From Hymenobacter puniceus (GTDB taxonomy: Bacteria > Bacteroidota > Bacteroidia > Cytophagales > Hymenobacteraceae), in assembly GCF_014333525.1 (NCBI RefSeq), contig NZ_JACSCX010000006.1:221931-285930 (forward strand): DNA of 64,000 nt. The letters run 5' to 3'. The notes under the pieces are model-generated. The model did not search any database and had not been told where the DNA came from. It was given only the letters and a program-made list of their open reading frames with translations. A program made the position numbers and the translations under genes. Below are positions 1 through 7,105 of this stretch, piece after piece (position 1 is the stretch's first letter; every line of letters starts with the position of its first letter).

Positions 1-1234
1 TCAGCAGCTTCTCGAAGACGTTGTCGGCGTTGAGCTGCTCGAAATACTGCTGCCACTTCTCGTAGGCCAGCTGGGCCTGCCGCTCGTTGTAGGCCAGGCG
101 CTTGTTCATCACGTCGGCGAGGCCCACGCCGGCCTGGTCGATGTGCTGCTCGGCGCGGTCCTTGAGGTTGCGCAGCTCCACCTGGTGCTTCTGGAAGAAA
201 TCCAGCATCAGCTGCACCGAGTTGTTGTTGCCGCCGATGTACTGGCCCAGGTCGTTGATGCCCTTCTCGAAGCCCCGCAGCCGGTCCAGGATGCTGTTCA
301 CGGCCTCGGCGGAGTGGTAGCCGCTCTGCAGCATCTCGTTGAGGCGCTGCTGGTAGCCGGTAAAGGCGCTGAACATTTCCGCCGACTCGCGCACCTTCTC
401 AAACACCAGGATGTTGGCCGCCGCCATCTTGTCGTAGCCGATGGTATCGAGGCGCTCGAGGAAGTCGCTCTGCACCCGGATGTTCTGCGTCACCTTCTCC
501 ATGAGCGGGTTGAACAGCTCCACCTGGCCCACAAACTGCTGGTTGAAGGCATCGAGCACCGACTTTAGGTTGGTGAGCGAGCTGGCCATATCGGCGTGCA
601 GCACCGGCAGCAGGCGGGCCTGCAGGAAGGTGTAGTACTGGTTCTGGAGCCGGTCGAGCTGGTGGCGGGCCTGACGCAGCACGCCGTTGCCGAGCAGCGT
701 GAGCAGCAGCCCCACGAAGGAGCCGGTCATGGCAATGAGCACGCCGGTGAGGAAGGGCGTCAGCGCGTTTTCATCGGACACGCCGTTGCGGGCAATGCCC
801 ACGAGGCCCAGAATCACGCCCAGAAACGTGCCCAGCAGCCCCAGGTAGAGGGGCGTGGCCACCTCGGCCTGCACTGCATTATCCAGCACCTCGCTCTGCC
901 GCTCCGAAATGTCCTTCAGAATCCCAAAATCGGCCGCTGCGCCCTTGTTGTGGCGCAGGTAATCGTTGGTATCCAGCAGGATTTCCTGGAACTCAGGCGA
1001 GGCGTTGTCGGCCTTGATGAGGTTGGAGGCGAAGGACTCGGGCGGGGCGTCGGCGGCGTACTCGGGCAGGTCGCGGCCGTCGGGCAGCACAATGCGGTGC
1101 TCCACGCGCAGGCTTTCCTTGGGCGGATACAGCACGGCCAGTCGCCGGGCATTGGCCCGCGTCCGCAGAAACGTGCGAATCTGCAGCCCCACCACCACGG
1201 TCACCACCAGAACTTCGAGAATGATTTCAAGCAT
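1..1234 (-). CDS. MotA/TolQ/ExbB-like proton-channel family protein with long coiled-coil tail (3' end outside window)
   Basis: I translated this by hand from the ATG at 1232-1234; the frame is open to the left edge, so at least 411 residues are present and the C-terminus is missing. A hydrophobic N-terminal segment (about 1-17) is followed by a soluble stretch. Two further membrane segments follow, at about 125-147 (contains GLLGTFLGVILGLVGI) and 160-186 (contains LIAMTGSFVGLLLTLLG). Their spacing and G/T pattern match the last two helices of the MotA/TolQ/ExbB family. From about 188 onward it is long, polar and probably coiled coil. Family members use ion flow across the inner membrane to drive a partner with a MotB, TolR or ExbD fold. 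No such partner is visible, but it may lie beyond the edge. It is the last visible gene of the minus-strand cytoskeletal cluster. ZorA of Zorya defence has a similar channel-plus-tail layout and is an alternative relative. Confidence 0.75.
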   Translation of the reverse strand, partial: MLEIILEVLVVTVVVGLQIRTFLRTRANARRLAVLYPPKESLRVEHRIVLPDGRDLPEYAADAPPESFASNLIKADNASPEFQEILLDTNDYLRHNKGAAADFGILKDISERQSEVLDNAVQAEVATPLYLGLLGTFLGVILGLVGIARNGVSDENALTPFLTGVLIAMTGSFVGLLLTLLGNGVLRQARHQLDRLQNQYYTFLQARLLPVLHADMASSLTNLKSVLDAFNQQFVGQVELFNPLMEKVTQNIRVQSDFLERLDTIGYDKMAAANILVFEKVRESAEMFSAFTGYQQRLNEMLQSGYHSAEAVNSILDRLRGFEKGINDLGQYIGGNNNSVQLMLDFFQKHQVELRNLKDRAEQHIDQAGVGLADVMNKRLAYNERQAQLAYEKWQQYFEQLNADNVFEKLL

Positions 1235-1261
1235 AGAACTGTAAAGTACGGCATTCCCACG

Positions 1262-1362
1262 CTGTCATCCTGACGAAGGAAGGACCTTATCACGTCAGAA
1301 CAAGCCACTATTACGAGGTTCGTTCAAACGTAAAAAGGTCCTTCGCAAGCTCAGGATGACAG
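1262..1362. repeat. REP-like palindromic element, family A copy 1
   Basis: Outer arms CTGTCATCCTGA (1262-1273) and TCAGGATGACAG (1351-1362) are perfect inverted repeats. Inner arms AAGGACCTT and AAGGTCCTT pair as well. The centre contains CAGAACAA, also found in the copy at 11033-11138. The element fills the spacer between the channel-like gene and the bitopic coiled-coil gene and could form a long hairpin in the transcript. Confidence 0.75.
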
Positions 1363-1369
1363 ACGGTGT

Positions 1370-2821
1370 CTACTCAAACCGGATGGCGGCTTTCTGCTCG
1401 ATCTGCCAGGCGCCGGCGGCTTTGCGCAGCACGCCTTCCTCCTCCGTCACGATGCGCGTGACCGGGCCGGCGGGCTGCTGGTATTTGCAGGCTTCACGCA
1501 GGGAATACTGCGCGCTCTGGATGGCGTAGGCGTGCACGGCAGGGTTCTGCGTCACGCTGAACGTGGCCAGCTCGGGCCACTGCGGGTCCAGGTGAATCTC
1601 GTAGATGCTGTCGTGCTGGGGCTCGTCGGAGAAGTCGTACTCATTGAACACGCCGTTTACGGGCACCTTCACGTAGCGCGTGCGGGGCAGGTCGGCGGCG
1701 GATACGGCCGGGGCAGCGGCGGGCGCAGTTGGCAGCTGCACGGGCGGTATCAGGCTGTCGAACTCCTCGTGCGGGGCGGCGGGGCTGCTCACCGGGGCAG
1801 CCGGGGCAACCGTGGGCGGCACCGGAGCCGGCGCGGGCGCTGCAGCCGGTATGGGTGGTACTACCGGGGCTGGAGTAGGCGTTACGGGCTGTGGAACTGG
1901 AGCTGGAGCCGGGGCGGCGGGAGCGGCAGCAGCTACGTTGGCTTTCGGCGCGGCTTGGCGCTTCTGCAGCTCCTGCTCCACGCGCTGCTGAATCAATTGT
2001 TCCAGCTCGCGCAGCTGGGCCGGCGAGAACCGCTCGGCAGGCTTGCCGCTGCTGCCGGGCGTTGTTTGCAGAGCCAGAATTTCGTCGCGGCGTTTGTCGA
2101 TGCGGGCGCTCAGCTCCTTCTGAAACTCTCCGAGGCTCTTGCGCATCAGCGCGTACAGCACCAAGCTCAACAGCGCCAGAATCAGGGCCAGAGGGCCAAA
2201 AAACTTGTTAATCAGGCTTTCCCCGGCCCCGGATGCGGCGGCTGGTGTGGGGGTAGCCACGCCGGCCTCGTCCAGACCAGCGTCGCCGGGGGCTGCGGCC
2301 GTAGCCTCGTCGGTGGTGGCGGTGGTATCGACGGTTTCGGTTTCGGCGGCGGCTTCGGCCGCGGGCAGGTCACCGATGGGCGTGCCCTGGTCGAGGTAGT
2401 TTTTCAGGGCTGTTTCCAGCTTCGTTACGCCGGCCAGCCGGGCGGCATTGCCCTTGCGGGCGGGCGAGGTGCGCAGCCGGTTGATGATTTCGCGCACCAG
2501 CGTCTGCAGGCGGGAGTTATCGGAGCCCAGGCCGTTGTACATCACGCCCTTTACTTCCAGCGGCTGGTACAGCGCCGAGTACACGCGCTGCTCGTCCGTT
2601 TTGATGCTACCGGCAAAGTCCTTGAGCGGGCCGCCGCACTTCAGCTGGCTTTTCAGCTCCGGGTGGCCCGTGTCTTCGTACACGAACTTAGCCGTGGCGC
2701 ACCAGATCTGCACTTTGCGCTCCTCCAGCGTGGGCTGGCCGAGGGGCGTTTGGGCATGGCCGCCCGCCGCGAGCAGCAGCAGGCCGGTAAGCAAAGAAGC
2801 AACGCGGCGGGAAAAGGTCAT
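1370..2821 (-). CDS. Bitopic membrane protein: periplasmic domain, one TM helix, coiled coil, Pro/Ala linker, conserved C-terminal domain
   Basis: 483 aa, family not recognised. Residues 1-23 form a signal peptide ending HAQ. Residues 25-145 are a soluble domain with two cysteines (C41, C62). After an acidic, Thr/Ala-rich linker, a single membrane helix lies at about 208-226 (GPLALILALLSLVLYALM). A charged coiled coil follows at about 227-290, then a long Pro/Ala-rich spacer (about 292-375) and a folded tail (about 385-483) containing RYVKVPVNGVFNEYDFSDE. If the signal peptide is cleaved, the N-terminal domain is periplasmic and the coiled coil, spacer and tail are cytoplasmic. The protein could thus link the envelope to the cytoskeleton-like proteins encoded upstream. 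It lies 135 bp upstream of the channel-like gene on the same strand. Topology and role are inference; the segments are visible directly. Confidence 0.75.
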   Translation of the reverse strand: MTFSRRVASLLTGLLLLAAGGHAQTPLGQPTLEERKVQIWCATAKFVYEDTGHPELKSQLKCGGPLKDFAGSIKTDEQRVYSALYQPLEVKGVMYNGLGSDNSRLQTLVREIINRLRTSPARKGNAARLAGVTKLETALKNYLDQGTPIGDLPAAEAAAETETVDTTATTDEATAAAPGDAGLDEAGVATPTPAAASGAGESLINKFFGPLALILALLSLVLYALMRKSLGEFQKELSARIDKRRDEILALQTTPGSSGKPAERFSPAQLRELEQLIQQRVEQELQKRQAAPKANVAAAAPAAPAPAPVPQPVTPTPAPVVPPIPAAAPAPAPVPPTVAPAAPVSSPAAPHEEFDSLIPPVQLPTAPAAAPAVSAADLPRTRYVKVPVNGVFNEYDFSDEPQHDSIYEIHLDPQWPELATFSVTQNPAVHAYAIQSAQYSLREACKYQQPAGPVTRIVTEEEGVLRKAAGAWQIEQKAAIRFE

Positions 2822-2854
2822 AGGGTGTTTGGGTAGAAAGGAACGGACCTGGTT

Positions 2855-2885
2855 CCCAGGGTTGAAACCCTGGGCTAGTCAGCGG
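2855..2885. repeat. Left inverted repeat of the cassette (REP family B)
   Basis: The outer 20 bp are the palindrome CCCAGGGTT-GA-AACCCTGGG, followed by CTAGTCAGCGG. It matches the reverse complement of 3334-3364 with two mismatches. Confidence 0.8.
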
Positions 2886-2909
2886 AAGGATAAGCGGGAG
2901 CAGCCGTTG

Positions 2910-3293
2910 TCAACTATTCGGTTTCAAGTAGCCATTTATTCTGAAGATTCCTTCTGCCTCGTCAAATGGAATGGAGTGTTTGCACAAAGCCTGTCGAACC
3001 CACGAGCTAAAATCAGAAGTGGACTTATCTATCAACTGCCCTACATAGGTTCGGCGGGTCGAATCAATTTCTATCCACTCTATTATTCGTGCATCCCCGA
3101 GTTTGACCCATTCCCAGTCAAGGTGACAAAAGCTACTCCCAGCCACCGGATCATCCAAATACTTGATGCGTACCTCCGGATTGAACTCTGGATGAGAAGT
3201 CATTTCCTGCGCCAGTTCCTTCCATTTCGTCCGGTTCATGACGGATGAAAGCTGGTTCGCGAAAATGAACTCCGTTAGCTTGTCATTTTGCAT
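2910..3293 (-). CDS. Small low-GC protein, possible DUF6678-type (immunity-like)
   Basis: 127 aa from the ATG at 3291-3293 (a GTG four codons upstream is possible). No signal peptide or membrane segment. The sequence includes NRTKWKELAQEM, VRIKYLDDP, IIEWIEID and a C-terminal GIFRINGYLKP. This order (KW near the N-terminus, then RIKxLD, then EWLEID, then a final GY-P) resembles the small DUF6678 family as I remember it; I could not check. Base composition is visibly more AT-rich than the neighbours. The gene sits between 31-bp inverted repeats, inside a cluster otherwise made of large conserved proteins, so it is probably a late insertion rather than a core component. Function unknown. Confidence 0.6.
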   Translation of the reverse strand: MQNDKLTEFIFANQLSSVMNRTKWKELAQEMTSHPEFNPEVRIKYLDDPVAGSSFCHLDWEWVKLGDARIIEWIEIDSTRRTYVGQLIDKSTSDFSSWVRQALCKHSIPFDEAEGIFRINGYLKPNS

Positions 3294-3333
3294 AAGACCA
3301 GACACTTTACTGCTAATCTTTTCAGAAGCATAG

Positions 3334-3364
3334 CCGCTGCCTAGCCCAGGATTTCAACCCTGGG
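3334..3364. repeat. Right inverted repeat of the cassette (REP family B)
   Basis: Reads CCGCTGCCTAGCCCAGG then ATTTCAACCCTGGG on the plus strand. Its reverse complement matches 2855-2885 at 29 of 31 positions. It lies just downstream of the stop codon of the 1154-aa gene. Confidence 0.8.
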
Positions 3365-3381
3365 CCACCGCGCCAGTAGTG

Positions 3382-6300
3382 TTACGCCTGCAGTTCGCGG
3401 CTCAGGTTGTACAGCGCCTGTTTCAGCGGCAGGAAAAACAGGGTTTCCGGCAAGGTTTCGTCGGAGGAGAGCTGGCGCTGGAACTGGTGCAGACCCAGGC
3501 TCAGGCTGTCCTCGATTTCGCGGAGCAGGATGTCTTTTACGCGCTGACGGTCCACGTCCACGCCTACTTCGCGCAGGTAAGGGGCTACGTCGTCGCCTTC
3601 AAGCACGAGCGTCAAATACTGCCGCACGTTTTCCAGCACCGTGTTTTTCAGTTCGGCATCTACCTGGTTTAGTTTCAGGCGCTGCTGGTTGAGCTCGGTG
3701 CCTTCTACGGCGCCGCTGTACTTCACGGGCTTGATGTTGTCGTAGTCGGTGGTGGTTTTTTCCTCGAAGAGCACGCCGCCGTTAGTGGTGGCTTCCTTGG
3801 GGTTGTCGGCCAGGATGACGCGGAAGTTGTGCGGCGGCTCCACGCCCGTCACGGCCTGGAAGATGGCTTTCGTAATCTTCTCAATGGCCACCAAGGAACT
3901 ACCGCCGGCCAGCAGACGCAGGTAGAGGCTGCCTTTGCCCGAGAAGCAGAGGTAGCGCGGCGTTTTCAGGCCGAGGTGCTTGGTGAGCTGGGCCGTGTGG
4001 TAAATGATGCTGGTGTAGTGCAGGTAAAACAGCACCCGCAGCTGCCGGCCCTTGCCGAGGCCCAGGGCCTGGGTGAAGCGCAGGGCATCATCGTACTTGA
4101 ACAGCAGGCTGGTCACGTCGGCGGAGCCGAAATCGGTGTTGCTGAGGGCGGCGCGCAGGTAGCCTTTGTACTCCTGATTTTGCTCGGAGTCAGGCAGGCT
4201 TTCCACGTGGCCCACGCCGAGGCGCAGCAGGCCATTCTGCTTGGGCGCACCCTGCACGCGGGCGTAGCCATCACCCCACAGGTCGTCACCGGCGAAGCGG
4301 AACGAGGTGCTGTAGGCCGGTTTCTGGTCGGCGAAGAGCAGCAAGTCGGTGGTGCCGCCGCCGATGTCGATGTTCACCACGTTTTCGTCGCGGTTGGGCA
4401 CTACCTGGTTGGTGGCGGTGAGGTAGTAGTACGGGGCCACCGACTCGGTGAGGCAGATAGTAGCGCGGCGCGTCTTGAACACCTGCTGGAACGACTCGTC
4501 CCAGACCTGCTGGAACTGGTTGCGCAAAAACCCGTCGAAGCTCAGCGGCGCAAACCACACCACGCGGGTATCTTCCAAAATGCCGCCGTGCAGAGCCGCC
4601 TTGTGGCGCAGCAGCAGCAGAATTTCCCGGAAAAACGCCTCGATGCGCGACACGCCCTGTGGGTCCAGCTCAGCCGACCATTTCAGGTTGGTCACGAACC
4701 GGTTCTGGGGCAGCTCGGCCGTGTTTTCGGTGTTGATGCTGAAGCCGATGTTGATGTTGCTGAGCACCTTGGCCGGCTCGTTGGCAAACGACGTGGTTTC
4801 GCAAACCGCCGTCCGAATCGGAAACTCATACACCGAGCCGCCTTCGCCCACGAACGAAGGCACAAACTCCCGGTTCTGCAGCGTGGCAATGTTGTCCCAG
4901 ATCTGGCCGGCGCCCGTGCGGTAGCGCTGGGCGGCCGAAAGGCCCTGATCGGCGACTGGCGCGTGCAGCCACTCCACCTGCACATCGGCCTCGCCGATGG
5001 TGAGCGGGCGCGGGTGCGCGGTGGGCGAATCGGCGTAGGCAATGTGGGTGTTGGTGGTGCCAAAGTCCACGGCAAACGTGAAGCGGCGGGTGCCGCGGTC
5101 CAGCTCGCGCCAGCGCGGCACCAGCAGGCCCCGGGCCGGCTCCGCGCCGATGGTGGCAGGCGGGCAGGTCAACTCCGCAAGGTCGAAGTGGGTGCCAGTG
5201 ACTTCATAGTAGGTGCTGCCGGCAGTAGCCATACTCTTCTGGGTGCGCTCATAACGGGTGGCGCGGCGGGCGGCCCCCTGCTCCGTAATTCGCTCCCCAT
5301 TCACGAAGAACGTGAGGTCGTAGCGGCGGTTGAGCATGGTGGGCGCGTTGTCGGCATCCACCAGCATCACTTTGTAGAGGTCATTGTACTCGGGCTGGTA
5401 GCGCACCTTATAGAACGGGAACACGCCCACGCCCACGGCGGCTTTCACAATGCGGCCCTTCTCCAGAATCTCGCGGCCCTGAGCGTCCTTGGGGTTCTGC
5501 GGATTGTGGTAGTAGCTGCGCTCAAACGTGATAAAGCGGCCCGCCTGCACCGGCACCCGCAGCTGTACGCGCACGTGGCTCAGGTCGATGGTGAAGGTGA
5601 GCAGCTCGGCCAGCTCGTTTTCGGTGAAATACTCGAAAAACGCCTGTTTCAGCGGCAGCAGGTACGGAAACCGCGCCCGGCCCTGGCCATCGGCGCCGTA
5701 CTGGAACGTGACTTTGCCAGTGTGGAAGCGCTGGGTGTTCAGCTCGTAGGGCAGCTCCACCAAGGAGTCTTCCAGCAGGTCGCCCACCGTGAGGTAGGGA
5801 TACTTGAAGCCTTTGCCAGGCAGCACGCGGCTTTCCAGCGCCACTTCATCGTAGTAGGGCACCGGCGTGCGGTCGTCCCAGGGCTGGCCGTTGAGGTAGT
5901 TGGCGCCGGGCATCGTCAGGTTCGGGCGCAGCACCAGGGGGCGCGGCCGGCCCGTCGTCGATTCGCGGGTGGGCTGGATGAACAGGTCGGAGCTGGTCAC
6001 GGCCGACTGATCGGCGCGGCCGGGCAGGGGCACGCCTTTCACGCTCACCAGGTTGCCCTGCACGTCGGCCAGGGCCGGGTAGCGGGCCGCAAACTGCTGG
6101 GCGCTCCGGTCGCCCTGCATCTGGAGCTGGTTGATTTTCGAGCGGTCGAGGCCGGCGTACACGCTGCCGGCAAACTCGCGGCGCTGCAGCTGCGGATAGG
6201 CCAGAAAGAGCTCGTACACGAACTCCCGGAACTGCGGGTCCCGATCTTCGAGCAGCACGGTCTGCTGGTCGAAGTAGTGGCCGCGGGCCTGGGGCCGCTC

Positions 6301-6846
6301 CAGGTCCAGGGGCTTCACGGCGGGGCCGGTGAACAGGATGGTCAGCGGCGAGGTGCCGCCCAGCAGGCGCGTGCCGCCCGCCAGCTCCGGCGACTCATAG
6401 TACACCAGGTACATGTCGGAGAAGTCGCGGAACCGCTCGTCCTGCATGTACAGCTGCAGGGTTTCGCCCAGCAGGCGCGTGCCCTCGTCCTGCCGCATCC
6501 GGCGGATTTCGGCCTCGGCATTCCAGCGGCGCAGCGTGATTTTGCGGCCGGCCTGGGTATAGAGGTGGTAGTTGTAGAGCAGCTCCAGCAAATCCCAGAA
6601 GTGCGTGGTCAGCTCGTGGTACACAGAGCCGGGGTTGCGCTGCCCCTCCCGGGCCAGAAAATCAAAAGCCGTTTCAAACAGGTGCATCCGCGCAAACGGC
6701 GTCGGGATGCTCACGGCCAGGTTGCGCGACTTGCCCCCTGCGGGGTCCGTCACGGTGTTGATTTCGGTGCTGGTGACGGGGGCGGTTTTCTGCCAGCCCT
6801 GCACCTGCTGGGAGCCGTTGTTGTGTAAGCGAAGGACTTTGGCCAT
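3382..6846 (-). CDS. Giant protein with actin/Hsp70-type ATPase domain (SrfB-like group?)
   Basis: 1154 aa, no signal peptide. The last half carries the sugar-kinase/Hsp70/actin signatures in order: phosphate-1 FAVDFGTTNTHIAYAD (Asp594), phosphate-2 VVNIDIGGGTTDLLLF (Asp827), an adenosine-type motif YLCFSGKGSLYLRLL around 960, and a late ATTNGGVLF like connect-2. The ATPase fold therefore spans roughly 590-1050. The first ~590 residues are a large unrecognised region rich in aromatic residues and beta-type pattern. The C-terminal ~100 residues look helical. The size and the late position of the ATPase domain recall the SrfB virulence-factor family, but I could not confirm it. It is co-directional with the tubulin-like gene upstream (7106..8554), from which a 259-bp palindrome-rich spacer separates it. 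Inferred role: a nucleotide-switching scaffold or filament former on the cytoplasmic side of an envelope machine. Confidence 0.85.
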   Translation of the reverse strand: MAKVLRLHNNGSQQVQGWQKTAPVTSTEINTVTDPAGGKSRNLAVSIPTPFARMHLFETAFDFLAREGQRNPGSVYHELTTHFWDLLELLYNYHLYTQAGRKITLRRWNAEAEIRRMRQDEGTRLLGETLQLYMQDERFRDFSDMYLVYYESPELAGGTRLLGGTSPLTILFTGPAVKPLDLERPQARGHYFDQQTVLLEDRDPQFREFVYELFLAYPQLQRREFAGSVYAGLDRSKINQLQMQGDRSAQQFAARYPALADVQGNLVSVKGVPLPGRADQSAVTSSDLFIQPTRESTTGRPRPLVLRPNLTMPGANYLNGQPWDDRTPVPYYDEVALESRVLPGKGFKYPYLTVGDLLEDSLVELPYELNTQRFHTGKVTFQYGADGQGRARFPYLLPLKQAFFEYFTENELAELLTFTIDLSHVRVQLRVPVQAGRFITFERSYYHNPQNPKDAQGREILEKGRIVKAAVGVGVFPFYKVRYQPEYNDLYKVMLVDADNAPTMLNRRYDLTFFVNGERITEQGAARRATRYERTQKSMATAGSTYYEVTGTHFDLAELTCPPATIGAEPARGLLVPRWRELDRGTRRFTFAVDFGTTNTHIAYADSPTAHPRPLTIGEADVQVEWLHAPVADQGLSAAQRYRTGAGQIWDNIATLQNREFVPSFVGEGGSVYEFPIRTAVCETTSFANEPAKVLSNINIGFSINTENTAELPQNRFVTNLKWSAELDPQGVSRIEAFFREILLLLRHKAALHGGILEDTRVVWFAPLSFDGFLRNQFQQVWDESFQQVFKTRRATICLTESVAPYYYLTATNQVVPNRDENVVNIDIGGGTTDLLLFADQKPAYSTSFRFAGDDLWGDGYARVQGAPKQNGLLRLGVGHVESLPDSEQNQEYKGYLRAALSNTDFGSADVTSLLFKYDDALRFTQALGLGKGRQLRVLFYLHYTSIIYHTAQLTKHLGLKTPRYLCFSGKGSLYLRLLAGGSSLVAIEKITKAIFQAVTGVEPPHNFRVILADNPKEATTNGGVLFEEKTTTDYDNIKPVKYSGAVEGTELNQQRLKLNQVDAELKNTVLENVRQYLTLVLEGDDVAPYLREVGVDVDRQRVKDILLREIEDSLSLGLHQFQRQLSSDETLPETLFFLPLKQALYNLSRELQA

Positions 6847-6867
6847 ATCGGGACCCCACCCCCCGGC

Positions 6868-6888
6868 CCCCTCCCCGGTGGGGAGGGG
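6868..6888. repeat. Palindrome CCCCTCCCC-ggt-GGGGAGGGG
   Basis: Perfect 9-bp arms with a 3-bp centre, 22 bp upstream of the start of the 1154-aa gene on the minus strand. It lies in the leader or spacer of the transcript and could affect its translation or stability. Confidence 0.6.
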
Positions 6889-6951
6889 AGCCAGACGAAG
6901 GTTGCTCGGGGTGATTTTTTACTGCTAGAAACTACTACTAGAAAGCTAGTT

Positions 6952-7095
6952 CCCCTCCTTAGAAAGGAGGGGCTAGGGGTGGTTGACAATGGTTGAACGG
7001 TGCCGGCTGAATCGTTCTGGTAAACAACATCAGCACGCGCACAAACCACCCCAGCCGCGCCTTCGGCACGGCGTCCCCTCCTTTCCAAGGAGGGG
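6952..7095. repeat. REP-like composite palindromic element, family D
   Basis: Left palindrome CCCCTCCTT-aga-AAGGAGGGG (6952-6972) and right palindrome CCCCTCCTT-tcc-AAGGAGGGG (7075-7095) bound the element. Just inside them, GGGGTGGTT and AACCACCCC pair with each other, so the whole 144 bp can fold into one branched hairpin. It fills the spacer between the tubulin-like and actin-like genes. Confidence 0.7.
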
Positions 7096-7105
7096 AGTTT
7101 TCGTT

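Larger units (their letters stand above)
2855..3364 (-). mobile_element. Putative gene cassette bounded by 31-bp inverted repeats
   Basis: The left repeat (2855-2885) and the reverse complement of the right repeat (3334-3364) match at 29 of 31 positions; the outer part reads CCCAGGGTTGAAA at both ends. Each repeat is itself nearly palindromic (CCCAGGGTT-GA-AACCCTGGG on the left). Between them lies one low-GC gene unlike the GC-rich flanking genes. No transposase is present and I did not find a target-site duplication, so movement would have to be driven in trans. Chance flanking by two REP elements is the alternative. Confidence 0.5.

Noticed and set aside
1532..2836. 434-codon Gly/Arg-rich open frame on the plus strand
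   Set aside because: Antisense of the Pro/Ala-rich region of the bitopic protein; it has no signal or domain.
2855..3364. Ordinary insertion sequence
   Set aside because: The inverted repeats fit, but the enclosed gene is only 127 codons and does not resemble a transposase.
3829..6828. 999-codon open frame on the plus strand opposite the actin-like gene
   Set aside because: It is rich in Ala, Val, Gly and His and lacks domains. It is the shadow of a GC-rich gene, whereas the minus frame has clear ATPase motifs.
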